DNA from: Lineus longissimus
Taxonomy: Eukaryota > Nemertea > Pilidiophora > Heteronemertea > Lineidae
NCBI RefSeq assembly: GCF_910592395.1
Contig: NC_088312.1
Location: 3,472,001 to 3,536,000 of the forward strand
Length of the DNA stretch: 64,000 nucleotides
Direction of reading: 5' to 3'
The notes beneath the pieces were generated by a model. That model did no database searches, had not been told where the DNA came from, and saw only the letters and a program-made list of their open reading frames with translations. A program made the translations under genes and the position numbers. Shown here piece by piece: positions 43,192 through 54,850 of the stretch. Position 1 is the first letter of the stretch. The number at the start of each line of letters is the position of its first letter.

Positions 43192-46100
43192 CTAAGTTAC
43201 ATGTGGTGGTGAAAAGAGACTCTCCTTCCCTTCCCAGGAGGTTATGGGCTGTAAACACTCATAAACCAAATCGGGGTTTTCGTGTGTTTCATTTTCACTG
43301 ATACTGTTAGCCATGACAACTTCATTTGCTTCAAGCTCAACCAGTGCGCTGCGCACAGCGCTTTGAAATGTTTCATTAGTCTTCTCTTGCGGCATCGTGG
43401 AGGCGCCACTCTTTTCTTGGCTGGTTCCTGCTTGACTCGACGTAGGCGCATCGTTTTCTACTGCCTTCTCCTTGCTTGCTGTCTGCTCTTGGATAGGTTT
43501 CAGCTTCATGCAGTCCAGGGGTTCTCTGTCGGAAGTTGTTTCGACGCTTTCGCTGATGCAGCGCCGTCGCCAGCGATGTCCCTGGAATGAAATGAATAGT
43601 CACATTCACTGATGGGAAGGACGTCAACCCAGTCGTCATATGCGACAGCAAAAGTTTGTTGGTCGGATGATTTTACTTTACATTTGATAGTGATAGAACG
43701 TATTAATAAAGGCTGGACCAATCGCCATCCTATACAAAACATCTTCACAGTCCTAACTTAGATATGGACAATCCGGTCAGGATTCTCACCTCCGGTCTTG
43801 GCCTCTCAGCACACCCCTCAAATTCTAAGGACCGATTCTTCTTGACGCCAATCTGTCCCGTGCTTCGCCATCGACTTCCTACCATGTCCGCGAAGTGCAC
43901 CGATCGAGCAGGCGGAGCGTCCTCTCTGTCGATGAACTGAAAGTCGGCTTCGTGAAGCAGGTTCCTGCTGCCCAGCTCCTCTTCGTCGTCGCTGCTTGAG
44001 AGTACCTCCGGCAATGTGGGGGCGTAGTCGCGGATTTCGTGCATAGAGTTGGTGCCACGGGCGGTGCGCTGGGCCCATGGGAGAAGGAAGAGAAGCAAGG
44101 CAGCGATCATCAGGGGGATGGCGGCCACGTGGAAAGCCAGGTTGTAGGAACCGGTTGCATCCGATATCAAACCTTTGATTGGAGAAAATACAAAACAGAA
44201 ACTCTTGACCCAAATTTAACTTGCGCATAGCTTGTCGTTTGCCAGTCAGACTTTCTGTAGGGTGGGGACTGCGAAAACAGAGTGAACATTATAGTTAAAG
44301 GGGTTGTCAGGTAATCTGAAAAGTTTGTAACTCTGGTTGATCTCACTCGAAAACAGGCTAAATAGCACCTAAACAGTATATCAAAATGATGAGCTTATCT
44401 TACCGGCCATAGGCGGGCCCGTCATGAAAGTCAAGGAGCAGACTCCGACAAGGAAACCCCATGCGACTGATGCTTTCTCTGACCCGACCAACTTGGACGT
44501 CACAATCGGGAGGAGCACCACGAAACAGCCGTCCACCAGTCCGTGGACAATACAATAGGCGACCAGACCGCCGTAGGATTTGATTGAGGGCAGCATCATG
44601 TACAGCGTCCCCGTGGTGATCATCGAGGCCTGGTGAAGGTTGACGCGGTTGAGGATGCGCCACTGGACAATTTTGCCCCACATGATTCTGCCGACTGCGG
44701 TGGATCCCCCGAGGAAGATAAGAAGAGTGGAACCCTTCTCGGGCGGGATGCCGATGTCTTCTGCATGAGACACCTAAACATAATCAGATAAAATATATTA
44801 GGTGTGGTCAAATCCCTTGGTTAATTCAGTCCAGTGTTAACCATGAGATTTGCTCTCTTGACGAAGTCGTGCTGAGATGGCTCTGGAGTATAAGTGTTGA
44901 CTCAAGGGTTTACTAAGAGTTAACCTGAGCACTTAACATAGAATACGCCCTCTTTTTCTTCTGTTTTGGCTATGTAGGATGTTCCAAACCGGGGAAGTGA
45001 ACTGTCACCTATTGAGTAAATGCGTCTTAAAAGTCTTCTTACCAGGTGGACTCCGATGATAAAGTATCCGAAGAAGGACATTGCTAGTGCAATCGTCCAC
45101 AGGACAAAAACCCTGTTCTTCCAAATCTTCAACTCCGCCAGGAACTGCTTGGCTTGGCTGTGCTGCTGTCGTTTGTTCGCCTTCGTTATCGGGGCGGGTT
45201 TGACGAGAGCACCGAAGAATACTGTCGTGAACGTGAATGCAGCGAAGACTCTGAAACTGTTTCGCCAGCCGACACTCCTGAGAAGAGCTTGCGCGATTGG
45301 TGAAAGTATCAACGTCCCGGTACTGCTCCCAGCTACCATGATCCCCGTGGCTAGCGACATATACTTGTCGAAGTAGACCTGGCTAAGGCACATAGTCGGG
45401 GTGTAGGCCATGGAGGAGCCGATGCCGTAGACGACAGAGAATGTTCCAAATAGGACCTCTATGGTCGGGGCGAAGGAAGAGGCGACAAGCGAGATGGTAC
45501 AGATAGTCGAACCTATCATGAGGACGGGCCGGGTACCTATCCTAGACTCTATCAGTCCGGTCAAGCAGCCGAATGCCATGTTCAGACCGTAGGCGATGGA
45601 TCCAAGCCATGCTGAATTTTTCGAAAGTTTATACGTGTAATACAGTATATTGTAATAGAAATTAAATGTATGTGTTGGTAAAAAATTATATCGAAATCAT
45701 CAACACTGTCTATGGTCAAATGACGATAGAACGACAAAAGGTCTTCGTAAATGTTTTGTGCGCATCGTTTGGGGTTCTTTAAAATGGACTCCTCGCTCTG
45801 ATACCACAACCCCTGTATTAGCTGATTTTTGTCCATTCCAATGAGGGCGTTGGACTTGACTTCAATCCCCGGTTGGACCTTGATGTTTTTCCTCTGTTAC
45901 ATTCCGATGGTAAAGATGGTCCTCAACAAATAGACCATGGTTTCGAACATCCAAACGTACCAAGGCAAACCCGGTTGTTAGGCCTATATATAAGCTACAT
46001 ATCATTTGGAATATACGCACCTGTCTTTGCTTTTGTAGTTTGAAATTCCTCCACGAAATATACAAAGAAAATTCCAAATACATGTAAGAACCCAACTATG

Positions 46101-46246
46101 ATGACCTGGAGCATGAAACCAGCGAAACAAACAACCCAAGAATATCTGGTGTCTTTTATAGAAACCGCGTAGTCTATATCTTCATCGACATCATCAGTCT
46201 TCGCCTCAAGGGAAGGGCCAGTCTTTTCTTCGTCACACAGGGCCAT
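43192..46246 (-). CDS. Monocarboxylate transporter-like (SLC16 family, MFS), 5 exons, 645 aa
   Basis: Predicted plasma-membrane transporter of the major facilitator superfamily; substrate unknown. Exons in transcript order are 46246-46021, 45611-45043, 44773-44404, 44172-43790 and 43581-43192, all GT-AG and in phase. Twelve hydrophobic segments are visible: one in exon 1, six in exon 2 and five across exons 3-4. The family signature around TM5 is present as VYFDKYMSLATGIMVAGSS. The usual TM1 signature is weak (DTRYSWVV). RIGTRPVL marks the TM2-3 loop. Exons 4-5 add a cytosolic tail of about 220 residues, rich in Ser, Glu and Lys, making the protein longer than typical members (about 500). The ATG at 46246 has a strong context (AAAAATGG). 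An upstream in-frame extension to 46327 would begin at TTG and is not used here. Confidence 0.9.
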
Positions 46247-47175
46247 TTTTTCTTTTTCAGCTTGAACGATGTGACAAGTGTCGCCTATATATTCGACGTT
46301 CCTCCTTTTCCTGCGGCCCTGCCCCAAGGACTATTTCCTGGCTACCACTGACCGTCGCTCTATTTTTTGGACGGATAAAAAAACTACAGAAAAGCTGTCC
46401 CGGTAGATAGATGTCACATTCGCCGCCCAAGTCCGGAAGGTTAACCCACATAGGGCCTACTAAAGGGTCACTCAATGTTCCTTCTCCTGTGCTTTCACAA
46501 CGAACGCCATTCCAGTCACGATCACTCTACGTCTTTTTGTCGACGCCGTAAAACGAAACGTCGCCCAACAAGTACGCGTGACGTCACATACGGTTCTCGT
46601 TGTCGCACAGAATCATGCACAGAATAGTGTCCGATCTATTTTGTGTTGATAGGTCTTATTCCCAAATGGGCGTGATAAGAAACAGACATTTGAGTCACCA
46701 TAGGCCTACACCCGTTTATTCGGGAAAATATCTGCGCCTACATTATTCATCTAATTCGTGGTACCGTGACAGATGATTAAAAAGAAGGGTACCTAAATGG
46801 AAAAGGAGGATGCATACGATTGGCTGTTAGTGAATCGTAGAATATCCACGATAGGCCAATATAAAGGCCAGATGCGAGACTACGTTCGTTGTGCAGGACC
46901 AGGCCAGTCCACGTTGTCTCTGCGTCCGGAGTGTAATGAGGGGAGGCCACGGACGGAGTACCTCTGATAGTTTAGAATGCAACAGCTGTCGGCGAAGTAC
47001 ACCTGCAGTTAGATATCGGCTAATGCAGAGCCAATTCCTTTGAAGAGAACTCCCCGGCCTCTGATGGAGGTTTGGCATTGCGTGAAAATCTATCTGATGA
47101 TGGGACACTCGTTTTGTAGCCGTGTTTCATTGTAGGAAGAATACCTCGAAATTGCTCTAGTCAGGTTCATTGGCA
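46247..47175. other. Intergenic region between the SLC16-like gene and zinc-ribbon paralogue 1
   Basis: The two genes are divergent. CCAATATAAAGG at 46856-46867 is a possible CCAAT/TATA pair for paralogue 1, about 310 nt before its first ATG. Nothing else is recognised. Confidence 0.5.
46860..46866 (+). promoter_or_regulatory. Possible TATA box of zinc-ribbon paralogue 1
   Basis: TATAAAG preceded directly by GGCCAA. The distance to the first ATG (47176) implies a 5' UTR of nearly 300 nt, perhaps with an intron ending at CTCTAGTCAG (47164). Confidence 0.35.
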
Positions 47176-47817
47176 ATGGGCCGCGCCAATTACTGTACAT
47201 TCATTACCAATTGCGAGACAACAAAAGCCATGGCCGCCAAGATCCCAGACGATGTGGAGGAACTTGCGAAGGCAAAGGGCATCGAACTGGTCGAAAGTAC
47301 TTCTTCGGTTTCTAAGGGGAAGTGTATGGACTGTAAAGGCCCGCTCCTTGAAGGAACCGGTACCTGGTATGAGGAGCAGATTATATACTTCGAGGAGCCA
47401 ATGGTTAAATATTGGATCGTTTGGAGCAAGCAACTGAGGCCCGCTGCCTACAGCTGGCCGATGGGCGAGCGGAAATACCGTTGTCACAAGTGTTTTAACG
47501 ACTTCAACGACGCCCGGACAAAAATGACTGCGACTCGTGAACAGGCTACGAAAGCTGCCTCAAAGAGGGGTATCAAGCTCTTCAGCGATGGCCCGTATTT
47601 CCCGGGCAGGGAGAGACGTCGATGCAAAAAGTGTTCTGTCCCACTGACAAACAAGGGTTGGTACTCAAGTGGAGACACATCGAAAAACAACAAGCCGGTG
47701 TACGTCTGCTGGGATGTCAGGGATGGCACTTTGGTTCCTCTTGCATACAAAGTCGCGGGAGAAATCGAGGCGTACGTGTGCCATGACTGTTACAAGAAAA
47801 ATGGTAAGATAGTTTGA
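47176..47817 (+). CDS. Tandem double zinc-ribbon-like protein, paralogue 1 (213 aa)
   Basis: Single uninterrupted frame in an intron-rich neighbourhood. Two homologous modules are visible. Module 1 runs from CMDC (C50/C53) through GTWYEEQIIYFEEPM and LRPAAYSWP to CHKC (C103/C106). Module 2 runs from CKKC (C150/C153) through KGWY and LVPLAYKV to CHDC (C202/C205). Two CxxC pairs per module, about 50 residues apart, suggest one structural zinc each. A linker holds CFNDFNDARTKMTA and GPYFPGR. No signal peptide or membrane segment is seen, so it is probably nuclear or cytosolic. I do not recognise the family. An inner ATG at 47230 (GCCATGG) matches the start of paralogue 3 better and would give 195 residues. 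Confidence 0.85.
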   Translation: MGRANYCTFITNCETTKAMAAKIPDDVEELAKAKGIELVESTSSVSKGKCMDCKGPLLEGTGTWYEEQIIYFEEPMVKYWIVWSKQLRPAAYSWPMGERKYRCHKCFNDFNDARTKMTATREQATKAASKRGIKLFSDGPYFPGRERRRCKKCSVPLTNKGWYSSGDTSKNNKPVYVCWDVRDGTLVPLAYKVAGEIEAYVCHDCYKKNGKIV

Positions 47818-48583
47818 GAACTTTGGCACGCCAAAAATGATAGACAAGGTCGAACAAGGATATTCTCAGTTGGTTTCTGTTTTACGTCGTGTATTATACG
47901 TGTATCATTCTCTTCCTTTCGACTAAATTCATGCCCGGTAACTGGCCGCATCGTCAGTTGATAAACATGTACAGTGATTTAACATGTATTTCTCTCACAT
48001 ACAGAACAAGCATGATGTGATGCGAAGCTTTTTTATTGCATACAAACGATGGTTGTGGTACAATTGCCGAGGAAATAACATCAAATCGGTGACACCATTT
48101 TCTCCTTAAATGACCGCTGGATCAGCCGTCTCTTTCGTACATTGTTATTTCCGATTGCGTTAAATGTGGAATGATAATGATCATCCGTTAATTAGATACT
48201 TATAATTTACTGATGTCATCAACGTAATAGGCACTTGTTTGACTCATCAAGTCTAAATATCAGCGGAATTAACAATATTATGTGTAGTGATTGTTTGCAG
48301 GCGAGACAATGGACACGCTGGGCCCTACGCCAATTTCGTAGGAGGAATGACACCATGCCATTGTCGAGAGGATATAATTAGATCGAAACGCATATTTAGA
48401 GACGCAGTAAGCGATATTGACTTGGTAACAAAATATTTCATCTCTATAAATAGTTCTATATCCGCAACTCTCTCAGCTGATTTCATTTTCCATTATATTT
48501 TCGCCACATACGCAGTTGGATAGCTTGAAGTCGCAATCCTGGAGGTCGTCAGGGACTTATCCGAACCACCATTATACTCCCAA
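47818..48583. other. Spacer between zinc-ribbon paralogues 1 and 2
   Basis: AT-rich sequence with no coding signal. It should contain the paralogue 1 3' UTR and the paralogue 2 promoter, whose TATA box is listed separately. Confidence 0.5.
48442..48451 (+). promoter_or_regulatory. Likely TATA box of zinc-ribbon paralogue 2
   Basis: CTATAAATAG is a strong TATA consensus 133 nt before the paralogue 2 start codon. It implies a transcription start near 48475 and a 5' UTR of about 110 nt. TATA promoters are common for inducible genes, but regulation cannot be read further. Confidence 0.55.
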
Positions 48584-49327
48584 ATGTTTGGTTCTAAGAG
48601 TTTCATCAGAGAAATGTCCATGTCTGGGTCTTCCTCAAAGTTGGAAAAGTTAGAAGATGCGGCCCTGACGGATGATTTATACGCAGTACAGCAGATTATC
48701 AAGAAAAAGAAAAAGAAGATTCGTATTCGGAAGGCGTACGAGCCATGCGGGCGGATTCGCTGCGGCGACTGCGGCGGATGTCTTCCCGAAGGGACTTGGT
48801 ACGTCGAGGAGATGCTGTACTACGATGAACCGATGATCAAGTACTGGTTCCCCTGGGACGGTGACCTGCGCCCTGCAGCCTACAGCTGGCCTTTCGAAGA
48901 TAAGGAGTACCTCTGCACGAAGTGCTTTAACGACCGTGACGACTCTCGAACCAAGATGACGGCAAGTCGGCCGGAGGCGTTGCAAGCCGCGGCGAAGTGT
49001 GCCATCAAGTTGCACGAAGGCGGACCGTTCTTTCCCGGCAGGCAAAAGCGTCACTGTAAACGTTGCAGCGTCATTCTCACAAACCGTGGATGGTATCTGA
49101 GCGATGATACCACGAAGAACAATGTTCCTGTGAATGTCTGTTGGGACCTTCAAAAGAGTGAGTTGATGCCAATAGCGTATAAAGTTCGCGGACCTGCTGA
49201 AACATATATCTGCTTCAGGTGCTTCAAGGAATGTGACGAGAAGATCGATGTGGCTTCTTTAGCTCAGAGTACAGACCAGGAGGGGCAGGACCGTCGAGGC
49301 TCTGCTCCATTTTATCTTGGGGAGTGA
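48584..49327 (+). CDS. Tandem double zinc-ribbon-like protein, paralogue 2 (247 aa)
   Basis: Intronless, with the same layout as its neighbours: CGDC (C60/C63), CTKC (C111/C114), CKRC (C158/C161) and CFRC (C210/C213), with GTWY in module 1 and RGWY in module 2. It shares PMIKYWFPW, LRPAAYSWP, CFNDRDDSRTKMTASR and PGRQKR with paralogue 1, its closest relative here. It differs by a longer N-terminus with a run of basic residues (IIKKKKKKIRIRK, about 38-50), which could be a nuclear localisation signal, and by an acidic and polar C-terminal extension. An inner ATG at 48614 is also possible. Function unknown; zinc binding and a role in protein or nucleic-acid contacts are inference. Confidence 0.87.
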   Translation: MFGSKSFIREMSMSGSSSKLEKLEDAALTDDLYAVQQIIKKKKKKIRIRKAYEPCGRIRCGDCGGCLPEGTWYVEEMLYYDEPMIKYWFPWDGDLRPAAYSWPFEDKEYLCTKCFNDRDDSRTKMTASRPEALQAAAKCAIKLHEGGPFFPGRQKRHCKRCSVILTNRGWYLSDDTTKNNVPVNVCWDLQKSELMPIAYKVRGPAETYICFRCFKECDEKIDVASLAQSTDQEGQDRRGSAPFYLGE

Positions 49328-49882
49328 CCTTCGACCAAACTGCATCATATCAAAACATTTATACGGACACGATCATAATCACTTTTCAGCCGAACAAAAT
49401 GTAAACCTTTCGGTTCATAATGACTGATTAGATAAGAGAGTCACGACAAGGATGTTCTGCGTGACACAGTGAGTCTGTCACAAGGGCGACGTCTAAAAAC
49501 GCTACGGGAAATTTCAGGGAAAAATATCGAGTAGGCGTCGTCTTAGATGTTAATCGGTTCTCCGCCCTTCAAATTTGATGACACCCTGCCTGAAGTTTGT
49601 CCTGTGTAAAAGTCAAAACATGTGAAAACATAGTGAAAACAGATTGACAATTCTCTGAACCGGGATTTGCACTGGTCTTAACAAATATTCAAGCCAATAG
49701 AACATTATATGACAGGACCTAGACATAAAATGAACAGCCTTTGATATGTTGAATCTTCTTTAAAGTATGGTTGACATAAACATTTGTGTCGGTATGAATT
49801 GCTTACAATTTCTTAGGTTCACTTTTATGGAAAACGACCTCAACCAAATACGTGGACACTAAGAGCTACTAGATTCAGCAGG
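49328..49882. other. Spacer between zinc-ribbon paralogues 2 and 3
   Basis: No gene, repeat or clear promoter element was recognised. No TATA box matching that of paralogue 2 is seen upstream of paralogue 3. Confidence 0.5.
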
Positions 49883-50509
49883 ATGGCATCAAAAAAGAGA
49901 CCAACAAAACCTCTGGACGAAGAGTTTTTAGCATTGCAACAATTGGCTGCGAGGAAGGGTATCAAAATCAATGCTTCGTTTGGCTCAACTGGTACCAACA
50001 AATGCGTGGACTGTGAAACTTGCCTACGAAGCGGAAAATGGTACTCCGAGGACATCGTGTACAACGAAGAACCAATGATCAAATTCTGGTTGAACATTGG
50101 GAGTGATTTCAAGATGGTTTCCTACTGTTGGCCGTCAGGAGATAGGAAGTATCTCTGCCCAAAGTGCTTCGATATCCGCGATGAAGCCCGCCTGAAACAT
50201 ACCGCGAGTCGCGAGGCTGCACTTCAAGCCGCGACATCATCAGGGATAAAGCTCGACCCAAATCCTGGACCTTACTTCCCCGGGCGGGGCAAGCGGCGCT
50301 GTCTGTATTGTCAAGATTCCCTGTCCACCCAGGGATGGTACTTCAGTAGTGTGAAGAGTAAGAATGGCATTGCTATGTCCGCCTGCTACGATGTCGGCCA
50401 GACGATGGGCTCCCTGATCCCCATTGCATACAAGGTCAAGGCCGCGGTGGAGGATACGTATGTCTGCCGGAACTGCTATATGGCTTGCGATGGGGATATA
50501 GAGTTGTGA
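49883..50509 (+). CDS. Tandem double zinc-ribbon-like protein, paralogue 3 (208 aa)
   Basis: Third intronless copy and the most divergent. CxxC pairs are CVDC (C41/C44), CPKC (C92/C95), CLYC (C140/C143) and CRNC (C195/C198). The module landmarks GKWYSEDIVYNEEPM, KYLCPKCF, GPYFPGRGKRRC, QGWYFSS and LIPIAYKV are kept, while LRPAAYSWP has drifted to FKMVSYCWP. The N-terminus (MASKKRP) is basic. Same strand and regular spacing (766 and 555 bp gaps) point to tandem duplication. Family unknown. Confidence 0.87.
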   Translation: MASKKRPTKPLDEEFLALQQLAARKGIKINASFGSTGTNKCVDCETCLRSGKWYSEDIVYNEEPMIKFWLNIGSDFKMVSYCWPSGDRKYLCPKCFDIRDEARLKHTASREAALQAATSSGIKLDPNPGPYFPGRGKRRCLYCQDSLSTQGWYFSSVKSKNGIAMSACYDVGQTMGSLIPIAYKVKAAVEDTYVCRNCYMACDGDIEL

Positions 50510-53500
50510 GGAAAGTGAGGTAATGTGCTTCATAGAATTCGCATTCGGAACTTGTCGTTCACGATGGGCTCTGGAAACTTAAACATTTTTAGATAGATAT
50601 TGCATGTTTAGCAGGATATTACGCGATGGATTTAGTGACTGTTGTATAGCTGCCGTACGTACATGTAGTTGCAATCAGTCCTTTTGATTACACGATGTAC
50701 TACAGAACCTTAGGGATTAGGTCAAGGATTAGGTCTTATGTCACCTCTACTCGTTCTCAAATTCGTGATCAAGGTTCGGACAGAATTTGTGGGTTTGAAA
50801 GAAGATAGAAAGTTGATAGATTTTCACTTCGTGGACGGCCGGTGTAACGTCTTTGGGGGTTTCCGTTTCTGAACGTCTCCCTTCGTTGTTAAGGAATGCT
50901 GAAAAACAAATCGACACGTTTTTCTCCTTGGTGTTTCCCCTTGTTTACAAGATCGCTGTCTATTTTATGGAAACTTAAATATGGGGACAACCACAGGTGT
51001 TAAAACGGACTGGCTGCACTTGGTACAGTTACGAGATAAAGTAACAGGACACCGGCGCTGCTTTTACGCCGTGAATTGGGTGAAAAGCGTCTTAAAAATG
51101 AATTGACCTTCGACCCTTTTTCTCGACAGTTGCGGAGAATTGCAGCAGGCGATGGTGGAGCAGGCAACTGACACTGGTAGGCCTATACGAGGGTTGAACA
51201 GACGTTTTGCTGCTGCTAGCTTCTCATGCTAGTTATGACGCTGCCTACTATAATCCTTCTAGAATGTTAAAAAGTCCCATCTTGAGAATTGTATATACAT
51301 GTACCTACATTTTCCTTACATTAAGATTGTATTCCGTTTATAAGCATGTTCATATTCAATGCCAATGTATATATATTCGTACACACACAAAAGTAAAAGT
51401 AATAAATCATTTACTGTCAATGGCTTTAGTTGCTATATGTCACATTAAGGACAATCGCTGAATTGGTCTGAATCAATGGGTCAGGCAAATTTCAAATTGG
51501 CACTTGGAACTGGAGATGATCGATAGTCGAGCCCTCCGTATGGTTATGAACAGGGAACACTGCGAAATGTACACAAAGTCAACAAGAAGTCAGTGATGAC
51601 CATTGGACAACTACGGTGCCGAGCAATGATTGTCTATCCAAATTCAAAATGTTGATGGTATCGAACGACCACTACCGTTTCTTGAATATTCAGCAGAAAC
51701 GGTCGTAGACAGGTGAAATTACATAAGATTAAATGTATTGTACGTGGTCCTTTTAGATACACTTTGAGCATAAAACTAAGTGTCCTTGTTACGGGGGTTC
51801 CCAATGGGATTGACATGAAAGACAGCACAGCCGCTGAGCATATCACCAAGCCTTGATAAAGACTTCATTAATTGTCGATATCGCCGATAAATAGATAAAA
51901 GTGAGTTTTGTTTAAAAAAAGTTTAAGTTTCTCCCAACAGGCAGCGCGTCCGTACGCACAAAATTAAAACTGGCCATCATCGACCACTGCCCTCTTTTGT
52001 AATCTTATTAAAATACGAACGAGGAAGTTCAACTTTGTCAGTGGTAATTATATAGGCCTGTCTGTATTGGGTGACGAACACACGAGAAGGCTACTGGGCT
52101 GATATAGGGACAATCGAAATTTTATCAGAAGATCGTGTGCAGGTTTAAGGAAGTGTTCAAGGCCCTCTAGACTTTTTCGTGACATTCTTTCAAATTGATT
52201 ATCTTTCTGTTTGGTGTTGGGACCGCAGGCGGTTTTATTCCGTATTTTCCATCATTATCTCGAAACTTCCCGATACCACCGACTATAAATAGGATACAAA
52301 GATCTGACGCGATATTGTCCAAGCTGATCTTTTATTTGATGCATTCTGTTCTGAGTCGGTTATTTGAGAATCTTGCTGAGTGGATGCAGGACTAAGGTTG
52401 GCACATTGTTTCCTTATACTGTATAAAACGAACACGGGAACATTCGGGATTAAAAATTGTGTCGAAGTCTTGAGTCAGATATTGTGAGTTGTCCGATTCT
52501 AAAAAAAGAACCCTGACATTTTTCATTGGGTCATTAAATTTATCATTCTCGGATGCCAAGAGTAACGATGGAGTGTATTCATGCGGCAGTATAGCGCCGC
52601 GGAAGACTTGATGGACCTTCTGCAGGTCGCCACTTCTTTATGAAAGAGAACTGACTGTTGAGGAATTATTAACATAAAGGCGCAGAAAGGGAAGATTTCA
52701 AGATGGTCATAAACGGCCAACAGGTTAGTCGGTAAAGTTAATCAGTTATTGACAGACACATGGTTAAGAACGAATTTCTCCCTATTTTGTCTGAGTGACA
52801 TGAAGATGCGCTCTTTGAGTGTGACGGGGGCGAGAGAAGTAATCCAAAGAAGGTCCAATACATGTATATCCTATTGCTATAACTATAACATAAGACCCCT
52901 GTAGGAGATACATGTACAGGCCGACCCGTACAAGCCTGCCGATGTAACAGTCTTAACCCACCTAGAAAAAGTGCCCTGAAGGAATAGTGTTGGCATCCCG
53001 GAGATTAGAATACAATGATAGCCATTTGTCCCCAGCATACTCAATTCTAAGACAGGTAACCCCTTTACAATATCTTCGGTCGAATGTTAACGTAAAAGTT
53101 CAAAGAATATATCAGGATGCTACATTTTATATCATTTTAAACTGAAATGAGTTCACGCCCACCCACTCACGTATTTCTCACCTCATATATAATATCAATT
53201 TGATAGATTCTTGCAGATCGGTATATTGATCAACAAGTGGGGCATGTGACCCACATGACTGATGACAAGTTTTACCTGCACTTTAAAGGCGGTGGTCACG
53301 TCATTCAAATTCCGTTTTTTATTTAGTTGAATCAGCTTGTCTAATGTACTACATGTGTATCTGAATACCTGTTCAAATGAGCCTATATTTGGGTCATTTG
53401 AGCATTGTCTCCTCTTAACTTCTTATCTTATCATTAGTCTAGAAGCATGACGATAATTTCGATACGTAGGCCTATAATGTACATTCAAGTTATTTCACCT

Positions 53501-54850
53501 CAACACTGGCCCTCGAGTCAATATGCTTGATATCACGACGTTCATCCCGTGTAATGTAATAACTAGGAAGTTCGAGATTCGAAATTCAAAGGATCGGGTT
53601 AATAATAGGTTTCCTTTGAATAAAATTACATGACGAATAATTTACAGATGCCATGCCGATATAACAGGTCCGGGTGATTACCCGCCAAAAGCAAAAGGGG
53701 AATTCCCCTTCTTGAAGGTGTAGCTTATCATTATCTACGGCCTCAGAAAGACGAAAGCAGTTGCAAAGTGAAAGTTCTTTTGACCCCGTATACAATAACA
53801 TCAATGAAAATAGAACTGTCTAAAAACAATGGGGACTGCGAATTTGATATTTTACATTGACTGATATATGGATATTTACAGTAATATTTGCCATATTCGA
53901 TAAAAAATCTAAGGTCTACGTAACAACCATTGTCAAGGAAGGAACACTTGCAAAATCTTCAGTAACAAAATGCGGCGGAAAAAGCTAATTGAACATTTTT
54001 TGTCTATGATGGCCATTCGTATGCATTATGTCGGAAGGTAAAAAAAAACTAGTTCTCATATACATGTACTACATGATTGCAGGCTTACTTCTAAAAATGC
54101 GTAGAATCAAATGCAATTCATAAAATAAGTTTAGGTCATCATTTCCTTTCGTGTATTAGTTTCTGATTCGACGTTGTATTACTGATATGTACTAATTTCA
54201 ATTCGCCCTTAGTGCTGGGCTGGTATAGTCTAGGTTATTCCGATGATAACCCATTAATTGAAAATGTCAAGAGAGCCTCTCTTATCAGGGTGTGCCAGCA
54301 TTGGAATTTAATTCAACCATGCAGGAAGATATATTGTGTACACTATGTATTCGTGACTTTTAAGATGTCATCACTGCAAAGTTGTTGAAGCGTGAATCAT
54401 GGATATTATAGTTTTATGGAAACACCAGTTGATCTTTGGATTCTTCTTAGAATCATTAAAAACAATCCTTCATGTACATGTATGTATCATAATTGTATTG
54501 ATCGATTACATTTTTAAAAAATGGTATCTCATTATAAAGTGACGGTTTTCAACGGCGTTTCGGGCCGGCCAATCTGGTAAAATGAAAGCGAATAATTGTC
54601 ATTATATATATGAATGAACAAGGAAGTTTCAATGTAAGTGGTTAGGTATACAATGTATATACGCATATCTATATTACACTATACTACCCCAGAGTCTTTC
54701 AAATAAGTTATAGTCGACGTCTACGTTTTTGACAGCATTTATGAAAAAAAGAAGAAATAAGGTCATTTTCTCTTCGTCAGCAATTCCTTCAGAAGTGTAG
54801 TCGTCGGTTCGGTCGTGAGTTTTATCCCTGATACAAAATGTTCTTTATAG
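50510..54850. other. Intergenic region upstream of the FN3 gene
   Basis: No coding gene was recognised in 4.3 kb. It contains a degenerate MITE-like copy at 50839-51009. The first exon of the FN3 gene, with its start codon and most of its signal peptide, may lie here or further left but could not be identified. Confidence 0.55.
50839..51009. repeat. MITE-like element, copy 2 (degenerate)
   Basis: Starts CCGGTGTAACGT and ends TGTTAAAACGG. It shares internal blocks with the element at 42600-42783 in the same order (ATGGGGACAACCACAGGTGT against ATGGGGAACAACCACAG). The right end has lost its inverted-repeat match. Confidence 0.5.

Noticed and set aside
46247-46327. Longer N-terminus for the SLC16-like protein starting at 46327
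   Set aside because: That frame opens at TTG, not ATG. The ATG at 46246 has a strong context and gives a normal cytosolic N-terminus.
48677-49153. A 158-codon antisense frame over zinc-ribbon paralogue 2
   Set aside because: It is a shadow of the sense gene: the sense strand carries the conserved motifs shared with two paralogues.
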